64,000 nt of DNA from an uncultured Burkholderiales bacterium (GTDB lineage: Bacteria > Pseudomonadota > Gammaproteobacteria > Burkholderiales > Burkholderiaceae_C), in NCBI GenBank assembly GCA_903886485.1, contig CAISMH010000019.1, forward strand, positions 1 to 64,000, in the 5' to 3' direction. Shown here one piece after another: positions 1 through 10,729 of this stretch. Numbering within the stretch: the first letter of the stretch is position 1; every line of letters starts with the position of its first letter. Below the pieces are notes generated by a model. The model made no database searches. It had not been told where the DNA came from and saw only the letters and a program-made list of their open reading frames with translations. Made by a program: the position numbers and the translations under genes.

Positions 1-9
1 CACTCAGTT

Positions 10-85
<76 letters not shown>

Positions 86-104
86 ATTGGGTGTCGAGAG
101 CAAT

Positions 105-134
105 AGTATAGCCAAATTTTCAGCGTTTGGTCAA
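105..134 (-). promoter_or_regulatory. Probable sigma-70 promoter of the tRNA-Ala gene
   Basis: On the minus strand a -35 box TTGACC (129-134) and a -10 box TATACT (105-110) are separated by 18 nt. Transcription would start near position 98, about 13 nt before the tRNA 5' end at 85. The -35 box lies inside the last codons of gltX, within a perfect inverted repeat (121-140). The assignment rests on hexamer match and spacing only. Confidence 0.55.
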
Positions 135-1508
135 ACGCTGCAAAACTTTTTCTTGGCCGCACAGCCAAAGCACCGCATCGACAGAGGGCGTTTGGGGCGT
201 GCCCATGACCAGCACACGAACGGGCATCGCCAATTGAGGCATCTTCAGCCCTTGTTCGGTCAGCACTTCTTTGAAGGCCGCACTGACATTGGCCATGCTC
301 CACTCCGTCACAGCATTGAGTTTGGTGGCCAACGCATCCAGCGCTGGCAGCACAGCTGGCGTGATGTGCTTAGCGACATCGTCGGCTTGCGGTGTGACGT
401 CTTTGTAAAAAGCAGTTGCCCAATCGGCCAAGACCAACAAGGTGTCGCAACGGTCTTTGAACAAACCACAGATGGCTGGCAAACGGCCATCCACTGTGAT
501 GCTGCGCTTGGCCAACTCTGCTTTGACCAAAGGCGCCAATGCATCGTCAGCCATGGCTTTCAAATGCTGGGCATTGACCCAGCGCAGCTTGGCTTCGTCA
601 AACTGCGCTGCGCTGCGACCCAGGTGGTCGAGGTTGAACCACGCTAAAAACTGAGCGCGGCTGAAAATTTCATCATCGCCATGGCTCCAGCCCAAACGGG
701 CCAAGTAGTTCACCATCGCGTCAGGCAAGTAGCCCTCGTCGCGGTATTGCGTCACGGCCTTGGCGCCATTGCGCTTGCTCATCTTCTCCCCCTGCTCGTT
801 GAGCACGGTGGGCAAATGGGCATACACAGGCGGCTCTTTGCCTAGGGCTTTGAAGATGTTGATCTGGCGCGGGGTGTTGTTCACATGGTCATCACCTCGG
901 ATGACGTGCGTGATGGCCATGTCGATGTCATCCACCACCACGCAGAAGTTGTAGGTGGGTGTGCCATCAGGGCGCGCGATGACCAAGTCATCTAACTCAT
1001 CATTGCTGATTTCGATGCGACCTTTGACTTTGTCTTCCCAGACGACAGAACCACCTTGTGGATTCTTAAAGCGCAAAACAGGTTTCACGCCTTCTGGAAT
1101 GACAGGCAGGGTCTTGCCCGACTCAGGCCGCCATGTCCCGTCATAGCGCGGTTTTTCTTTGTTGGCCATTTGCTGCTCGCGCAGAGCGTCCAGCTCTTGC
1201 ATGCTCATGTAGCAGGGATAGACATGGCCAGCCGCTTTCAACTCTTCCAAGACCGCTTTGTAGCGGTCCATGCGCTGCATTTGATAAAAAGGGCCTTCGT
1301 CGTGGTCCAGGCCCAACCACTTCATGCCTTCGATGATGACATCGACCGACGCTTGGGTGGATCTTTCCAAGTCAGTATCTTCGATGCGCAAAATAAAGTC
1401 GCCGCCCGTGGCGCGTGCAAATGCCCATGGGTACAGCGCAGAGCGAATGTTGCCTAAGTGAATAAAGCCCGTGGGGGATGGCGCAAAGCGCGTGCGAATT
1501 TTGGTCAT
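120..1508 (-). CDS. gltX: Glutamate--tRNA ligase
   Basis: Charges tRNA-Glu with glutamate in the cytoplasm. The 462-aa protein has the usual bacterial GluRS length. The class I HIGH-type signature appears as [11 protein letters not shown] at residues 10-20 and the KMSKR loop at residues 242-246. The Rossmann catalytic domain fills the N-terminal two thirds and the alpha-helical anticodon-binding domain the rest. The ATG at 1508 is the only sensible start because the HIGH motif follows at residue 10. The gene stands alone; its last codons overlap the likely promoter of the downstream tRNA-Ala gene. Whether it is discriminating or non-discriminating toward tRNA-Gln cannot be read from this alone. 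Confidence 0.97.
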   Translation of the reverse strand: MTKIRTRFAPSPTGFIHLGNIRSALYPWAFARATGGDFILRIEDTDLERSTQASVDVIIEGMKWLGLDHDEGPFYQMQRMDRYKAVLEELKAAGHVYPCYMSMQELDALREQQMANKEKPRYDGTWRPESGKTLPVIPEGVKPVLRFKNPQGGSVVWEDKVKGRIEISNDELDDLVIARPDGTPTYNFCVVVDDIDMAITHVIRGDDHVNNTPRQINIFKALGKEPPVYAHLPTVLNEQGEKMSKRNGAKAVTQYRDEGYLPDAMVNYLARLGWSHGDDEIFSRAQFLAWFNLDHLGRSAAQFDEAKLRWVNAQHLKAMADDALAPLVKAELAKRSITVDGRLPAICGLFKDRCDTLLVLADWATAFYKDVTPQADDVAKHITPAVLPALDALATKLNAVTEWSMANVSAAFKEVLTEQGLKMPQLAMPVRVLVMGTPQTPSVDAVLWLCGQEKVLQRLTKR

Positions 1509-1521
1509 GCAAAAATTGAAA

Positions 1522-2733
1522 TCAAAGGGTATCGAGACCGCGCAACAAGTCGGCCTTCATGTCATCTAGATGCTCTAAACCTACCGCCACGCGAATCAAG
1601 CCCTGACCGATACCTGCGGATTGCCGCTGGTCTTCGGATAGCTTGCCATGCGAGGTACTGGCAGGGTGAGTGAGCAAGGTTTTGGTGTCGCCCAAATTGG
1701 TACACAGTGACAAGGTGCGCAAGCTGTCAAGCACATGGAAAGCGCGGGTGCGTGCCACCTGTGGATCAGCCGCCTTCACATCAAACGACAACACGGCACC
1801 ACCCAAACCCGACATTTGCTTCATCGACAAAGCGTGTTGCGGGTGACTGGCCAAACCGGGGTAGTAGACGCGCGCGACGCTGGGGTGTTGCTCTAGCCAC
1901 AGCGCCAAGTCATGCGCACGTGCGCTTTGGGCGCGCATGCGAATGTCCAGCGTCTCTAAGCCTTTGAGAACCACCCACGCATTGAAAGGTGACAACACCA
2001 TGCCACTGTTCTTCATCACAGGCAGGCACTTTTCTTTGATCAGTTGTTCGCTGGCACACAAAGCGCCAGCCATCACACGACCCTGTCCATCCAAATACTT
2101 GGTGCCCGAGTGCATGACGATGTCTGCCCCCATGTCCACGGGGCGCTGCAAGATAGGCGTGGCAAAGCAGTTATCAACGGCCAACAAAGCACTCGCGTTA
2201 TGGGCCAACTCGGCCAAGGCCGCAATGTCACACACCTCGGTCAAGGGGTTGGTCGGCGTCTCAGCAAATAAGATTTTGGTGTTCGGGCGAATGGCAGCTT
2301 TCCAAGCGGCTAAATCAGTTTGCGACACCACGGTGGACTCCACGCCAAAGCGTGCGAACTCTGAGCCAATCAGCTTGAGAGTGGAGCCAAACATGGACTG
2401 CGAATACACCACATGGTCACCCGCCTTGAGCAAGCTGAACAGCATGAGCATCACGGCAGACATGCCCGAGGAAGTGGCCAATGCCGCCTCAGTGCCTTCC
2501 AACGCGGCCAACCGCATTTCAAAACTGCTCACCGTGGGGTTGCCGGAGCGGCCATAGGTATAGCCCTCTTCCTCACCCGCAAAACGACGAGCCGAGGCTT
2601 GCGCAGAAGGTTGTACATACCCGCTGGTCAGATAAAGCGCTTCGGAATTTTCACCGTACTGGCTGCGGTCTGCGGCCAAACGCACAGCGAGGGTTTCCAA
2701 ATGCAAATCGTCGGGTAATGGGTGTTGACTCAT
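1522..2733 (-). CDS. metZ: O-succinylhomoserine sulfhydrylase
   Basis: PLP-dependent enzyme of the Cys/Met metabolism family that makes homocysteine from O-succinylhomoserine and sulfide. The protein is 403 aa from the ATG at 2733. An in-frame upstream start at 2814 would lie inside purF and adds 27 unconserved residues, so it is rejected. The Schiff-base lysine is K212 in [11 protein letters not shown]; substrate-loop features [10 protein letters not shown] and ATSSGMSA are present. It starts 7 nt after the purF stop, so it is probably the last gene of the folC-dedD-cvpA-purF-metZ run, an order common in Burkholderiales and Pseudomonas. O-acetylhomoserine sulfhydrylase or cystathionine synthase activity is less likely given this context. 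Confidence 0.93.
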   Translation of the reverse strand: MSQHPLPDDLHLETLAVRLAADRSQYGENSEALYLTSGYVQPSAQASARRFAGEEEGYTYGRSGNPTVSSFEMRLAALEGTEAALATSSGMSAVMLMLFSLLKAGDHVVYSQSMFGSTLKLIGSEFARFGVESTVVSQTDLAAWKAAIRPNTKILFAETPTNPLTEVCDIAALAELAHNASALLAVDNCFATPILQRPVDMGADIVMHSGTKYLDGQGRVMAGALCASEQLIKEKCLPVMKNSGMVLSPFNAWVVLKGLETLDIRMRAQSARAHDLALWLEQHPSVARVYYPGLASHPQHALSMKQMSGLGGAVLSFDVKAADPQVARTRAFHVLDSLRTLSLCTNLGDTKTLLTHPASTSHGKLSEDQRQSAGIGQGLIRVAVGLEHLDDMKADLLRGLDTL

Positions 2734-2740
2734 ACCTAGG

Positions 2741-4255
2741 TCACTCCGATTGATTCGGCAAAGCGAGGCGCGAGTTATCTTCGGCGCCCTCTTCTTGCCC
2801 CACACGTTTTTCATTCAGGCGAACGATGTCGCTGGCCGACACATCGCCCGTCACATACACGCCATCAAAACATGAGGCGTCAAAGCCATCGAGCTGAGGT
2901 GCGTGACCCGCAGTGGCTGCGCGAACAGCTTGCTTCATCGCATCCACATCTTGGTAGATCAACGCATCGCAGCCAATCAGTTCACGCACTTCGTCGATGG
3001 TGCGGTTGTGCGCAACCAACTCTTCGGGCGTGGGCATGTCGATGCCGTACACGTTTGGAAAGCGCACAGGTGGCGCCGCACTGGCCAAGTAGACCTTGCG
3101 TGCGCCTGCGTCACGTGCCATTTGCACAATCTCGCGGCTGGTGGTGCCGCGCACGATGGAGTCATCCACCAGCAACACATTGCGGCCTTTGAATTCGCTG
3201 GCAATCACATTGAGCTTTTGACGCACAGATTTTTTGCGCACACCTTGACCGGGCATGATGAAGGTGCGGCCTACATAACGGTTTTTCACAAACCCTTCGC
3301 GGTACGGCACACCCAACAAATGCGCCAGCTGCGTGGCGCTGGGGCGGCTGGACTCAGGAATAGGAATGATCACATCGATCTCGTTCGGTGGCACGGTAGA
3401 CACCACGCGCTTGGCCAAGGTCTCACCCAAGTTCAAACGCGCTTGATACACCGAGATGCCATCCATCGTGGAGTCAGGGCGGGCCAAATACACGTATTCA
3501 AAAATACAAGGCTTGAGTTGCGGCGTATCTGCACACTGCATGAAGTGCGCATGGCCTGCGAGGTCAATGAACACCGCCTCACCTGGCGCGATGTCGCGCT
3601 CAAACACATGGCCTGTGCCTTCCAAAGCCACCGATTCGCTGGCCACCATGTAAGTGCCATCTGCCCCTCGGCCAATGCACAACGGGCGAATACCAAATGG
3701 GTCACGGAAAGCCAACAAGCCGTGGCCTGCAATCATCGAAATGACCGCATAAGAACCTTGGATGCGACGGTGTACGCGGCGCACCGCTTCAAACACATCG
3801 GCGGGCTTGAGCGACAGGCCACGCGTGGCTTTGTCAATCTCGTGGGCCAGCACGTTGAGCAAGACCTCGGAGTCACTCTCGGTGTTGATATGGCGGTGAT
3901 CTTGTGAAAACAACTCTGCTTTCAAGGCATGCGCGTTGGTCAAGTTGCCGTTGTGCACCAACACCAAGCCAAACGGCGCATTCACATAAAAAGGCTGCGC
4001 CTCTTCTTCGCTGAACGCATTGCCTGCGGTGGGGTAACGCACTTGGCCCAAGCCGTTGTTACCGGGCAAGGCACGCATGTTGCGGGTGCGAAACACATCA
4101 CGCACCATGCCCTTGGCTTTGTGCATGAAAAATTTACGGTCCAGTTGGGTCACGATGCCTGCGGCATCTTGGCCTCGATGCTGCAACAGCAACAAGGCGT
4201 CATAAATCAACTGGTTCACGGGTGCGTTGCTTGCAACGCCGACGATGCCACACAT
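2741..4255 (-). CDS. purF: Amidophosphoribosyltransferase
   Basis: First committed step of purine synthesis: PRPP plus glutamine give 5-phosphoribosylamine. The protein is 504 aa. The N-terminal class II glutamine amidotransferase domain begins MCGIVGV, so Cys2 becomes the Ntn nucleophile after Met removal. The PRPP-binding motif LLVDDSIVRGTTS sits near residues 358-370. The ATG overlaps the cvpA stop by one base (TAATG), which indicates translational coupling. The cvpA-purF order is conserved across Proteobacteria. Confidence 0.97.
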   Translation of the reverse strand: MCGIVGVASNAPVNQLIYDALLLLQHRGQDAAGIVTQLDRKFFMHKAKGMVRDVFRTRNMRALPGNNGLGQVRYPTAGNAFSEEEAQPFYVNAPFGLVLVHNGNLTNAHALKAELFSQDHRHINTESDSEVLLNVLAHEIDKATRGLSLKPADVFEAVRRVHRRIQGSYAVISMIAGHGLLAFRDPFGIRPLCIGRGADGTYMVASESVALEGTGHVFERDIAPGEAVFIDLAGHAHFMQCADTPQLKPCIFEYVYLARPDSTMDGISVYQARLNLGETLAKRVVSTVPPNEIDVIIPIPESSRPSATQLAHLLGVPYREGFVKNRYVGRTFIMPGQGVRKKSVRQKLNVIASEFKGRNVLLVDDSIVRGTTSREIVQMARDAGARKVYLASAAPPVRFPNVYGIDMPTPEELVAHNRTIDEVRELIGCDALIYQDVDAMKQAVRAATAGHAPQLDGFDASCFDGVYVTGDVSASDIVRLNEKRVGQEEGAEDNSRLALPNQSE

Positions 4256-4749
4256 TAGGGGAGGTACTTTCCAAAATCAGCCGGTAACACCGGCTTCAAC
4301 ACATGCAAAAACTGTTGCAACCACTGCGCGCCTTGGGCTTGCTTCCAAGCCTCGGTTTCGCGCATGGGCGTCATGCCCACCAGCACCGTGACGGCCAGCA
4401 AAATGACCACGCCACGCATCAATCCAAACAAGCTGCCCAACAATCGGTCCAAGGGGCCAAGGCCAACTGCTGACACCAGTTTCTTCACCATCCAACTGAC
4501 CAATACTGTGGCGATCAGCACCGCGATGAACACCACCACAAAGCCAGCGGCGTAACGCAACATCTGACTGCTGCCTTCCATAGGCAACCAAGCAGCAGCT
4601 TGCGGGGCATACATCTGCGACACATAAAACGCTGCCACCCAACCGGCCAGCGACAGCACCTCTTGCACAATGCCGCGCCACATGCCCAGCAGCAAGGACA
4701 GGCCCAAGGCAGCCAGCAGAATCCAATCTACGGCTGAAAGTGTGTGCAT
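4255..4749 (-). CDS. cvpA: CvpA family inner-membrane protein
   Basis: Small integral membrane protein of the colicin V production family, linked in other bacteria to purF expression, biofilm and envelope stress. The start chosen is the ATG at 4749 (164 aa); a TTG at 4758 directly after the dedD stop would add three residues and neither has a clear Shine-Dalgarno. Four hydrophobic segments are visible, at about residues 8-24, 28-45, 65-85 and 98-118. The motif GMWRGIVQEVLSLAGW is typical of the family. It is coupled to purF by a one-base overlap. Biochemical function is not known. Confidence 0.9.
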   Translation of the reverse strand: MHTLSAVDWILLAALGLSLLLGMWRGIVQEVLSLAGWVAAFYVSQMYAPQAAAWLPMEGSSQMLRYAAGFVVVFIAVLIATVLVSWMVKKLVSAVGLGPLDRLLGSLFGLMRGVVILLAVTVLVGMTPMRETEAWKQAQGAQWLQQFLHVLKPVLPADFGKYLP

Positions 4750-4758
4750 ATCGGGCAA

Positions 4759-5445
4759 TTACAGAGTTAAGACCTGCGGCTGCAATTGCAACTGCTTGAC
4801 CTTGCGTGCCACTTTGTCGGCTTCTTCGCGACTGGTGAACGGGCCCACACGCACACGGGTGCGAGCACCTTCTTTGGTTTGTGCCACATTGGTGTAGGTT
4901 TTGATGCCTTCCTTCTCTACCTTAGCGCGCACCTCGCGCACTTTGGTTTCATCGTTGAAGGCGCCAATTTGCACCACAAAACGCGCACCCGTTTCTTTGC
5001 TGTCGGACGTCGGCTTTGCTTCTGGTTTCACGTCTGTTGGGGCGGGTGATTTGGCCTCCACCTTGTTGACAGGCTCTGGTTTGGCTTCAGGCTTGGGCAA
5101 CACCGCAGCAACCGCCGCTTCAGGCTTGGTGTCTGGCACGACTTCTTCCTTGGCATCCAAGCCAGCACCCGCTGATAAGGGCTTGGGCTTAGAGGTATCG
5201 ACCAAGGGCTTGCTGTTGGCGCGGTCTGGAATATCGACCGCAATGTCCACCGACACAGGACGAGGCTGCGTATCAAACAACAAAGGAAAACCAACCACAC
5301 CCACGATGACCAGCACGGAAGCGCCAATCAGGCGGTGACGCGCGCGACGGCGCATCACGTCCACGCTCTCTGCGGGACTATTGCTGTGGTTGCCTTGGGG
5401 CTCGCTGGTCGGTTGACCGGGCAATCGAAACTTGAAAAAAGCCAT
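4759..5445 (-). CDS. dedD: DedD-like SPOR-domain cell-division protein
   Basis: Single-pass inner-membrane protein with a C-terminal SPOR domain that binds denuded septal peptidoglycan. The protein is 228 aa. A short basic cytoplasmic tail (RRRARHR) precedes a membrane segment at about residues 39-57. A low-complexity Pro/Glu/Lys/Ala linker of about 90 residues follows, and the SPOR domain fills residues 148-228 (FVVQIGAF ... RVRVGPFTSREEADKVA). It lies between folC and cvpA in one run, the conserved neighbourhood of dedD. Involvement in septation is inferred from the family. Confidence 0.88.
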   Translation of the reverse strand: MAFFKFRLPGQPTSEPQGNHSNSPAESVDVMRRRARHRLIGASVLVIVGVVGFPLLFDTQPRPVSVDIAVDIPDRANSKPLVDTSKPKPLSAGAGLDAKEEVVPDTKPEAAVAAVLPKPEAKPEPVNKVEAKSPAPTDVKPEAKPTSDSKETGARFVVQIGAFNDETKVREVRAKVEKEGIKTYTNVAQTKEGARTRVRVGPFTSREEADKVARKVKQLQLQPQVLTL

Positions 5446-5457
5446 GTAAATGGGGCC

Positions 5458-6756
5458 TCAGGAGCTCAAATGTGGGGCATCTAGACGGGGTATGCCATTC
5501 GCCAAAACCCCCCCGACCGTGAAGAACGATCCGAAGACCACGATTCTATCAGCGGGGTCTGCCGCCGCCACCGCTGCGTCCAGCGCAGCTTGTGGGCCAG
5601 CATGCGTACTCGCCTGCGCATCTTTGCGGCTGTTGCCTGCTTGCCAAATCGCTTGCAAATGCACGGCTTTGGCCGCGCGCTCAGTTGGCAAATCACAAAA
5701 GTACCAACGGTCGACCAAAGGCCCCACACGCGCCAACATAGGGGCCACGTCTTTGTCAGCCATGGCACCAAACACCACGTGGGTGGTGGGATAAAAACCC
5801 ATCGCATCCAAGTTTTCGGTCAGCGCAGCCACGGCGTGCGCGTTGTGCGCCACATCCAACACCAAAGCCGGTTGCCCCGGAATGATTTGAAAGCGCCCCG
5901 GCAACTCCACCATGGCCAAACCATTGCGAATCGCCTGTGCCGTCACAGGCATCTCACTGCGCAGGGCTTCAAGCGCCGCCAGCACACCACTGGCGTTGAC
6001 CAGCTGATTCGCTCCCCGCAAAGCGGGGTAAGCCAGACCGCTGTAGCGACGGCCCCGCCCTGCCCAGCCCCATTGCTGCTTATCGCCTGTGAAGTTGAAG
6101 TCTCGGCCAAACAGCCACAGGTCCGCGCCAATTTCGGTCGCGTGATCAATCACGCTTTGTGGCGGCACAGGATCGCTCACGATGACGGGACGGCCCGTGC
6201 GCATGATGCCCGCCTTCTCGCGGCCAATGGTTTCTCGGTCTGGGCCTAAAAAATCCATGTGGTCCAAGTCCACGCTGGTGACGATGGCACAGGTCGGCTC
6301 AATCACATTGACCGCATCCAAGCGTCCGCCTAAACCCACCTCCAAAATGGCCACATCCAACGGCGACGAAGCCATCAAACTCAAAATAGCCAAGGTGGTG
6401 AATTCGAAGTAAGTCAGCGACACCTCACCGCCTTGCGTACGAGCCGCCTCAACCCGTGCAAAGTGCGGTAACAAGTCATCGGGTTGCACGGTGTCACCGT
6501 GCAGGCGGCAACGCTCTTGAAAGTGGACCAGATGCGGCGAGGTGTACACACCGGGTCGGTAGCCCGCCTCTAGCAAACAAGCCTCCAACATGGCGCAGGT
6601 GGAGCCCTTGCCGTTCGTACCCGCCACGGTGATGACGGGGCAAGCAAATTTCAGCGCCATGCGCTCGGCGACAGTGCGCACACGGTCCAAGCCCATGTCA
6701 ATGTTTTGAGGGTGCAAACGCTCGCAATGCGCGAGCCAACTGGCAAGTGAATTCAT
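5458..6756 (-). CDS. folC: Bifunctional dihydrofolate synthase/folylpolyglutamate synthase
   Basis: Mur-ligase family enzyme that adds glutamate to dihydropteroate and extends polyglutamate tails on folates. The start chosen is the ATG at 6756 (432 aa, MNSLASWLAHC); an upstream TTG at 6780 adds eight unconserved residues. The ATP P-loop VAGTNGKGST lies at about residues 46-55 and the Mur-type centre is followed by LEVGLGGRLDAVN. It starts the folC-dedD-cvpA-purF-metZ run and is divergent from the ArsC-like gene at 6812, with only 55 nt between the two starts. Confidence 0.95.
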   Translation of the reverse strand: MNSLASWLAHCERLHPQNIDMGLDRVRTVAERMALKFACPVITVAGTNGKGSTCAMLEACLLEAGYRPGVYTSPHLVHFQERCRLHGDTVQPDDLLPHFARVEAARTQGGEVSLTYFEFTTLAILSLMASSPLDVAILEVGLGGRLDAVNVIEPTCAIVTSVDLDHMDFLGPDRETIGREKAGIMRTGRPVIVSDPVPPQSVIDHATEIGADLWLFGRDFNFTGDKQQWGWAGRGRRYSGLAYPALRGANQLVNASGVLAALEALRSEMPVTAQAIRNGLAMVELPGRFQIIPGQPALVLDVAHNAHAVAALTENLDAMGFYPTTHVVFGAMADKDVAPMLARVGPLVDRWYFCDLPTERAAKAVHLQAIWQAGNSRKDAQASTHAGPQAALDAAVAAADPADRIVVFGSFFTVGGVLANGIPRLDAPHLSS

Positions 6757-6811
6757 CCGCGAATTGTCGCCCACGCACAAGGACTTTTGGGTTTACGGCA
6801 TCATTCACCCT

Positions 6812-7171
6812 ATGAGTCAAACAACCATCACCGTTTACGGCATCCCCAACTGCGACAGCGTCAAAAAAGCCCGTGTGTGGCTCGCCGAACGCGGCATTGA
6901 CTACGTGTTCCACGATTTCAAAAAACAAGGCGTCCCGCCCGAAGCGCTGAACTTGTGGCTCAAACAGGTCGGCTGGGAGGTGTTGGTCAACCGCAAAGGC
7001 ACCACATGGCGCAAGCTAGATGCCGACTTGCAAAGTGGCGTGACTGACAACACCTCCGCGCGCGCCTTGATGCTGACGCACCCCAGCGTCATCAAGCGTC
7101 CGGTGGTCGTGCAAGACCGAACTGTCATCGTGGGTGTCAACCCAGAGGCGTGGGCTCACGTTTCAGGCTGA
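6812..7171 (+). CDS. ArsC/Spx-superfamily YffB-like reductase
   Basis: A 119-aa thioredoxin-fold protein of the ArsC family. The start is the ATG at 6812 (MSQTTITVYG); an in-frame codon at 6764 overlaps the folC promoter and is rejected. The motif YGIPNCDSVKKA holds one cysteine, as in YffB proteins, without the second Cys of Spx-type CXXC. The conserved KRPVV segment typical of ArsC/YffB is near residue 98. It probably uses glutathione, as proposed for YffB, but no substrate is established. It is divergent from folC and not near arsenic genes, so a role in arsenate resistance is not supported. Confidence 0.8.
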   Translation: MSQTTITVYGIPNCDSVKKARVWLAERGIDYVFHDFKKQGVPPEALNLWLKQVGWEVLVNRKGTTWRKLDADLQSGVTDNTSARALMLTHPSVIKRPVVVQDRTVIVGVNPEAWAHVSG

Positions 7172-7249
7172 CCCAAGTTTTACCAGCGCTTTACAAGCCC
7201 TCCACAGCCAAAGCACTACACTCCTGCCAAGCTAAAAGAGAGATTCACT

Positions 7250-7789
7250 ATGAAAAACACATGGATTCAAAACACCTTCATCGTCGGTTTGATGGCCACG
7301 TTGAGCACCTTCGCTGCGCAAGCCCAAGAGGTCGGCAAAGTCATCTCCAGCACGCCCATCATTCAGCAAGTGGCGGTTCCCCGTCAGGTGTGTAACAACC
7401 AACAAGTCGTCACCGAAGGCCAGAAATCTGGCGCCGGTGCTGCAATGGGTGCCATCGCAGGTGGCGCCGTTGGCAACCAAATCGGCAACGGTACAGGCCG
7501 TGCCTTGGCCACGATGGCTGGTATTTTTGGCGGCGCCATCATGGGCGACAAAATCGAAGGGCCTAGCGCCCCCGAAGTGCGCAACGTCCAAAGTTGCAGC
7601 CAACAAATGTTTTACGAGAACCGCACCATGGCTTACAACGTGGTGTATGAGTTCGCTGGCAAGCAATACACCGTGCAAATGCCCCAAGACCCAGGCCCTA
7701 CCGTGCGTTTGCAAATTACCCCTGTCGCGCCCGCACCTAGCAACGGTGGCTATGGCGTTCCCCCTGCTGGCTCGGCCCCCCGCTACTAA
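7250..7789 (+). CDS. Glycine-zipper 2TM-domain envelope protein
   Basis: A 179-aa exported protein. A Sec signal peptide with an Ala-rich cleavage site (FAAQAQ, about residue 25) is followed by a mature region with two Cys residues. A glycine-zipper segment at about residues 62-100 (GAGAAMGAIAGGAVGNQIGNG) fits the Rick_17kDa/SlyB-like 2TM family. There is no lipobox, so this is not a SlyB-type lipoprotein; it is probably a periplasmic or outer-membrane-associated structural protein. The tail is rich in Pro, Gly and Ala. A purine-rich Shine-Dalgarno AGAGAG precedes the ATG. It is monocistronic, ended by the hairpin at 7827-7849. Confidence 0.75.
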   Translation: MKNTWIQNTFIVGLMATLSTFAAQAQEVGKVISSTPIIQQVAVPRQVCNNQQVVTEGQKSGAGAAMGAIAGGAVGNQIGNGTGRALATMAGIFGGAIMGDKIEGPSAPEVRNVQSCSQQMFYENRTMAYNVVYEFAGKQYTVQMPQDPGPTVRLQITPVAPAPSNGGYGVPPAGSAPRY

Positions 7790-7826
7790 GGCGGTCATCG
7801 CGTCACTTTCAGCGTGATGGACAAGC

Positions 7827-7849
7827 AAAAGCCGCGTTCAGCGGCTTTT
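7827..7849 (+). terminator. Rho-independent terminator after the glycine-zipper gene
   Basis: A 9-bp perfect stem AAAAGCCGC/GCGGCTTTT closes a 5-nt loop. The T-run is part of the 3' arm. It lies 37 nt after the stop codon and before ppnP. Confidence 0.8.
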
Positions 7850-7904
7850 GTCGTTTTGGGTCACCTAAAATCCACGTTTTTGCAATTCATACCGAGCGCA
7901 CACC

Positions 7905-8222
7905 ATGACCACAGAAAAAATCGACCACGTCAGCATCACCACCCAAGCCAATGTGTTTTTTGACGGCAAGTGCATCAGCCACGCCATCACCACAGCCAAC
8001 GGCACCAAGCTGTCGGTCGGCGTCATCTTGCCCGCGACGTTGACATTCAACACCGCCGCCCCCGAAGTGATGGAGTGCGTGGCTGGTTTTTGTGAATACA
8101 AACTCGACGGCAGCCACGACTGGGTCAAGTCCAGCGCGGGCGAAAAGTTCAATGTGCCCGGCAACTCGAAATTCGACATCCGCGTGACCGAGCCCTACCA
8201 CTACATCTGCCACTTCGGTTAA
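7905..8222 (+). CDS. ppnP: Pyrimidine/purine nucleoside phosphorylase
   Basis: A 105-aa cupin-fold protein of the DUF1255/PpnP family. The E. coli member (YaiE) splits several nucleosides with phosphate, giving the free base and ribose-1-phosphate. The sequence covers the entire family length, with the conserved C-terminal PGNSKFDIRVTEPYHYICHF. Start at the ATG 7905. It lies 21 nt upstream of argG and may be cotranscribed, although the two functions are unrelated. Confidence 0.85.
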   Translation: MTTEKIDHVSITTQANVFFDGKCISHAITTANGTKLSVGVILPATLTFNTAAPEVMECVAGFCEYKLDGSHDWVKSSAGEKFNVPGNSKFDIRVTEPYHYICHFG

Positions 8223-9584
<1,362 letters not shown>

Positions 9585-9602
9585 ACCCTTCTCTCCACCC
9601 AT

Positions 9603-9632
9603 AAAAAAAGCGACCTTCGGGTCGCTTTTTTT
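9603..9632. terminator. Bidirectional Rho-independent terminator between argG and murB
   Basis: A 13-bp perfect stem closes a TTCG tetraloop. It has an A-run on the 5' side and a T-run on the 3' side, so it can work on both strands. It lies between two convergent genes, 19 nt after argG and 7 nt from the murB stop. Confidence 0.92.
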
Positions 9633-9638
9633 ATGGGC

Positions 9639-10691
9639 TCACACCACCACCGGCTCTGGCTCCAACCGAATCCCAAACCGCTCATACACACTGGTTTGAA
9701 TGGCTTTGGCCAAAGTCATCACCTCACCGCCGGTGCAGGGGTGCTCTTTGCCGCCCACGTTGACCAAGACCAAGGCTTGCTTGTCGTACACGCCGGCATT
9801 GCCCACGGTTTTGCCTTTCCAGCCGCAGGCGTCAATCAGCCAGCCTGCTGCGAGTTTGATGCGGCCATCGTCCAACAGGTAGTGCACAAGCTTTGGCTCA
9901 CGCGCAATGATGTCGTCGCACTGGTCTTGGGTGACGGTGGGGTTTTTGAAGAAACTGCCCGCATTGCCAATGACGGCAGGGTCGGGCAACTTGGCACGAC
10001 GAATCGCGCAGACCCATTCAAAAATTTGCTGGGCCGTGGGGTGGTGAATGCCCGTCTCGGTCATTTTGCGTTCGAGGTCGAGGTAGCCCAGCACCGGCTT
10101 CCAGTCTTTGCGCAGCAAAAACCGCACGCGGGTAATCAAGGCTTTGCCCGCCAGTCCTATGCCGTTGGGCCCACTGCTCTCGTGCTTGAACACCGAGTCG
10201 CGGTAGCCAAAGGCGCATTGCGCCGCTTCTAGGCTAAAGGCTTGGCCGGTGGTGAGGTCGATCGCGTCCAGCGAATGAAAGCGGTCTTGCAACTCCACGC
10301 CATAGGCGCCTATGTTTTGCACGGGTGAGGCGCCCACGCTGCCCGGAATCAACGCCATGTTCTCCAAGCCGGGCCAGCCCTTGTCCAGCGTCCAGCGCAC
10401 CAAGTCGTGCCAGTTTTCACCGGCGGCGGCCTCGATCACCCACGCCTTGTCGGTCTCTTCGACCAATCGCATGCCTTTGATTTCCACCTTGAGCACCAAA
10501 GGTTTCACATCTCCAGTCAACACAATGTTGCTGCCACCACCCAGCACAAACTTGGGCGCTTCGCGCAAGGCGGCATCAGCCAACACGGCCTGCACATCGG
10601 CCTCGGTGTGGATGCGCACCAGTTGCAGGGCTTTGGCTGAAATGCCAAAGCTGTTGTGCGCTTGAAGGGGGGTGTTGGGTTCCACTAACAT
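9639..10691 (-). CDS. murB: UDP-N-acetylenolpyruvoylglucosamine reductase
   Basis: FAD- and NADPH-dependent reductase that makes UDP-MurNAc for peptidoglycan. The 350-aa type I (E. coli-like) protein has the FAD-binding segment VLGGGSNIVLTGD near residue 50. It also has the GSVGASPVQNIGAYG loop near residue 126 and NAGSFFKNP, whose Ser is the proton donor. It ends in an acidic stretch (LEPEPVVV) that provides the catalytic Glu. Start ATG 10691, divergent from yajQ with 38 nt between the starts. Confidence 0.96.
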   Translation of the reverse strand: MLVEPNTPLQAHNSFGISAKALQLVRIHTEADVQAVLADAALREAPKFVLGGGSNIVLTGDVKPLVLKVEIKGMRLVEETDKAWVIEAAAGENWHDLVRWTLDKGWPGLENMALIPGSVGASPVQNIGAYGVELQDRFHSLDAIDLTTGQAFSLEAAQCAFGYRDSVFKHESSGPNGIGLAGKALITRVRFLLRKDWKPVLGYLDLERKMTETGIHHPTAQQIFEWVCAIRRAKLPDPAVIGNAGSFFKNPTVTQDQCDDIIAREPKLVHYLLDDGRIKLAAGWLIDACGWKGKTVGNAGVYDKQALVLVNVGGKEHPCTGGEVMTLAKAIQTSVYERFGIRLEPEPVVV

Positions 10692-10729
10692 AGGGCGATT
10701 GTCTCATTCTGATTTTGAAAGCCGACGCC

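Noticed and set aside
121-140. Hairpin at the end of gltX as a terminator
   Set aside because: The perfect inverted repeat has only a 2-nt centre and no T-run on the minus strand; the tRNA gene follows. It is better explained as promoter DNA overlap.
2903-3907. Long plus-strand open frame (334 codons) opposite purF
   Set aside because: It is antisense to a fully conserved purF, lacks any family motif and has the His/Val-rich composition of a shadow frame.
6812-7171. Arsenate reductase for arsenic resistance
   Set aside because: Only the YffB-type single-Cys motif is present and no ars genes are nearby.
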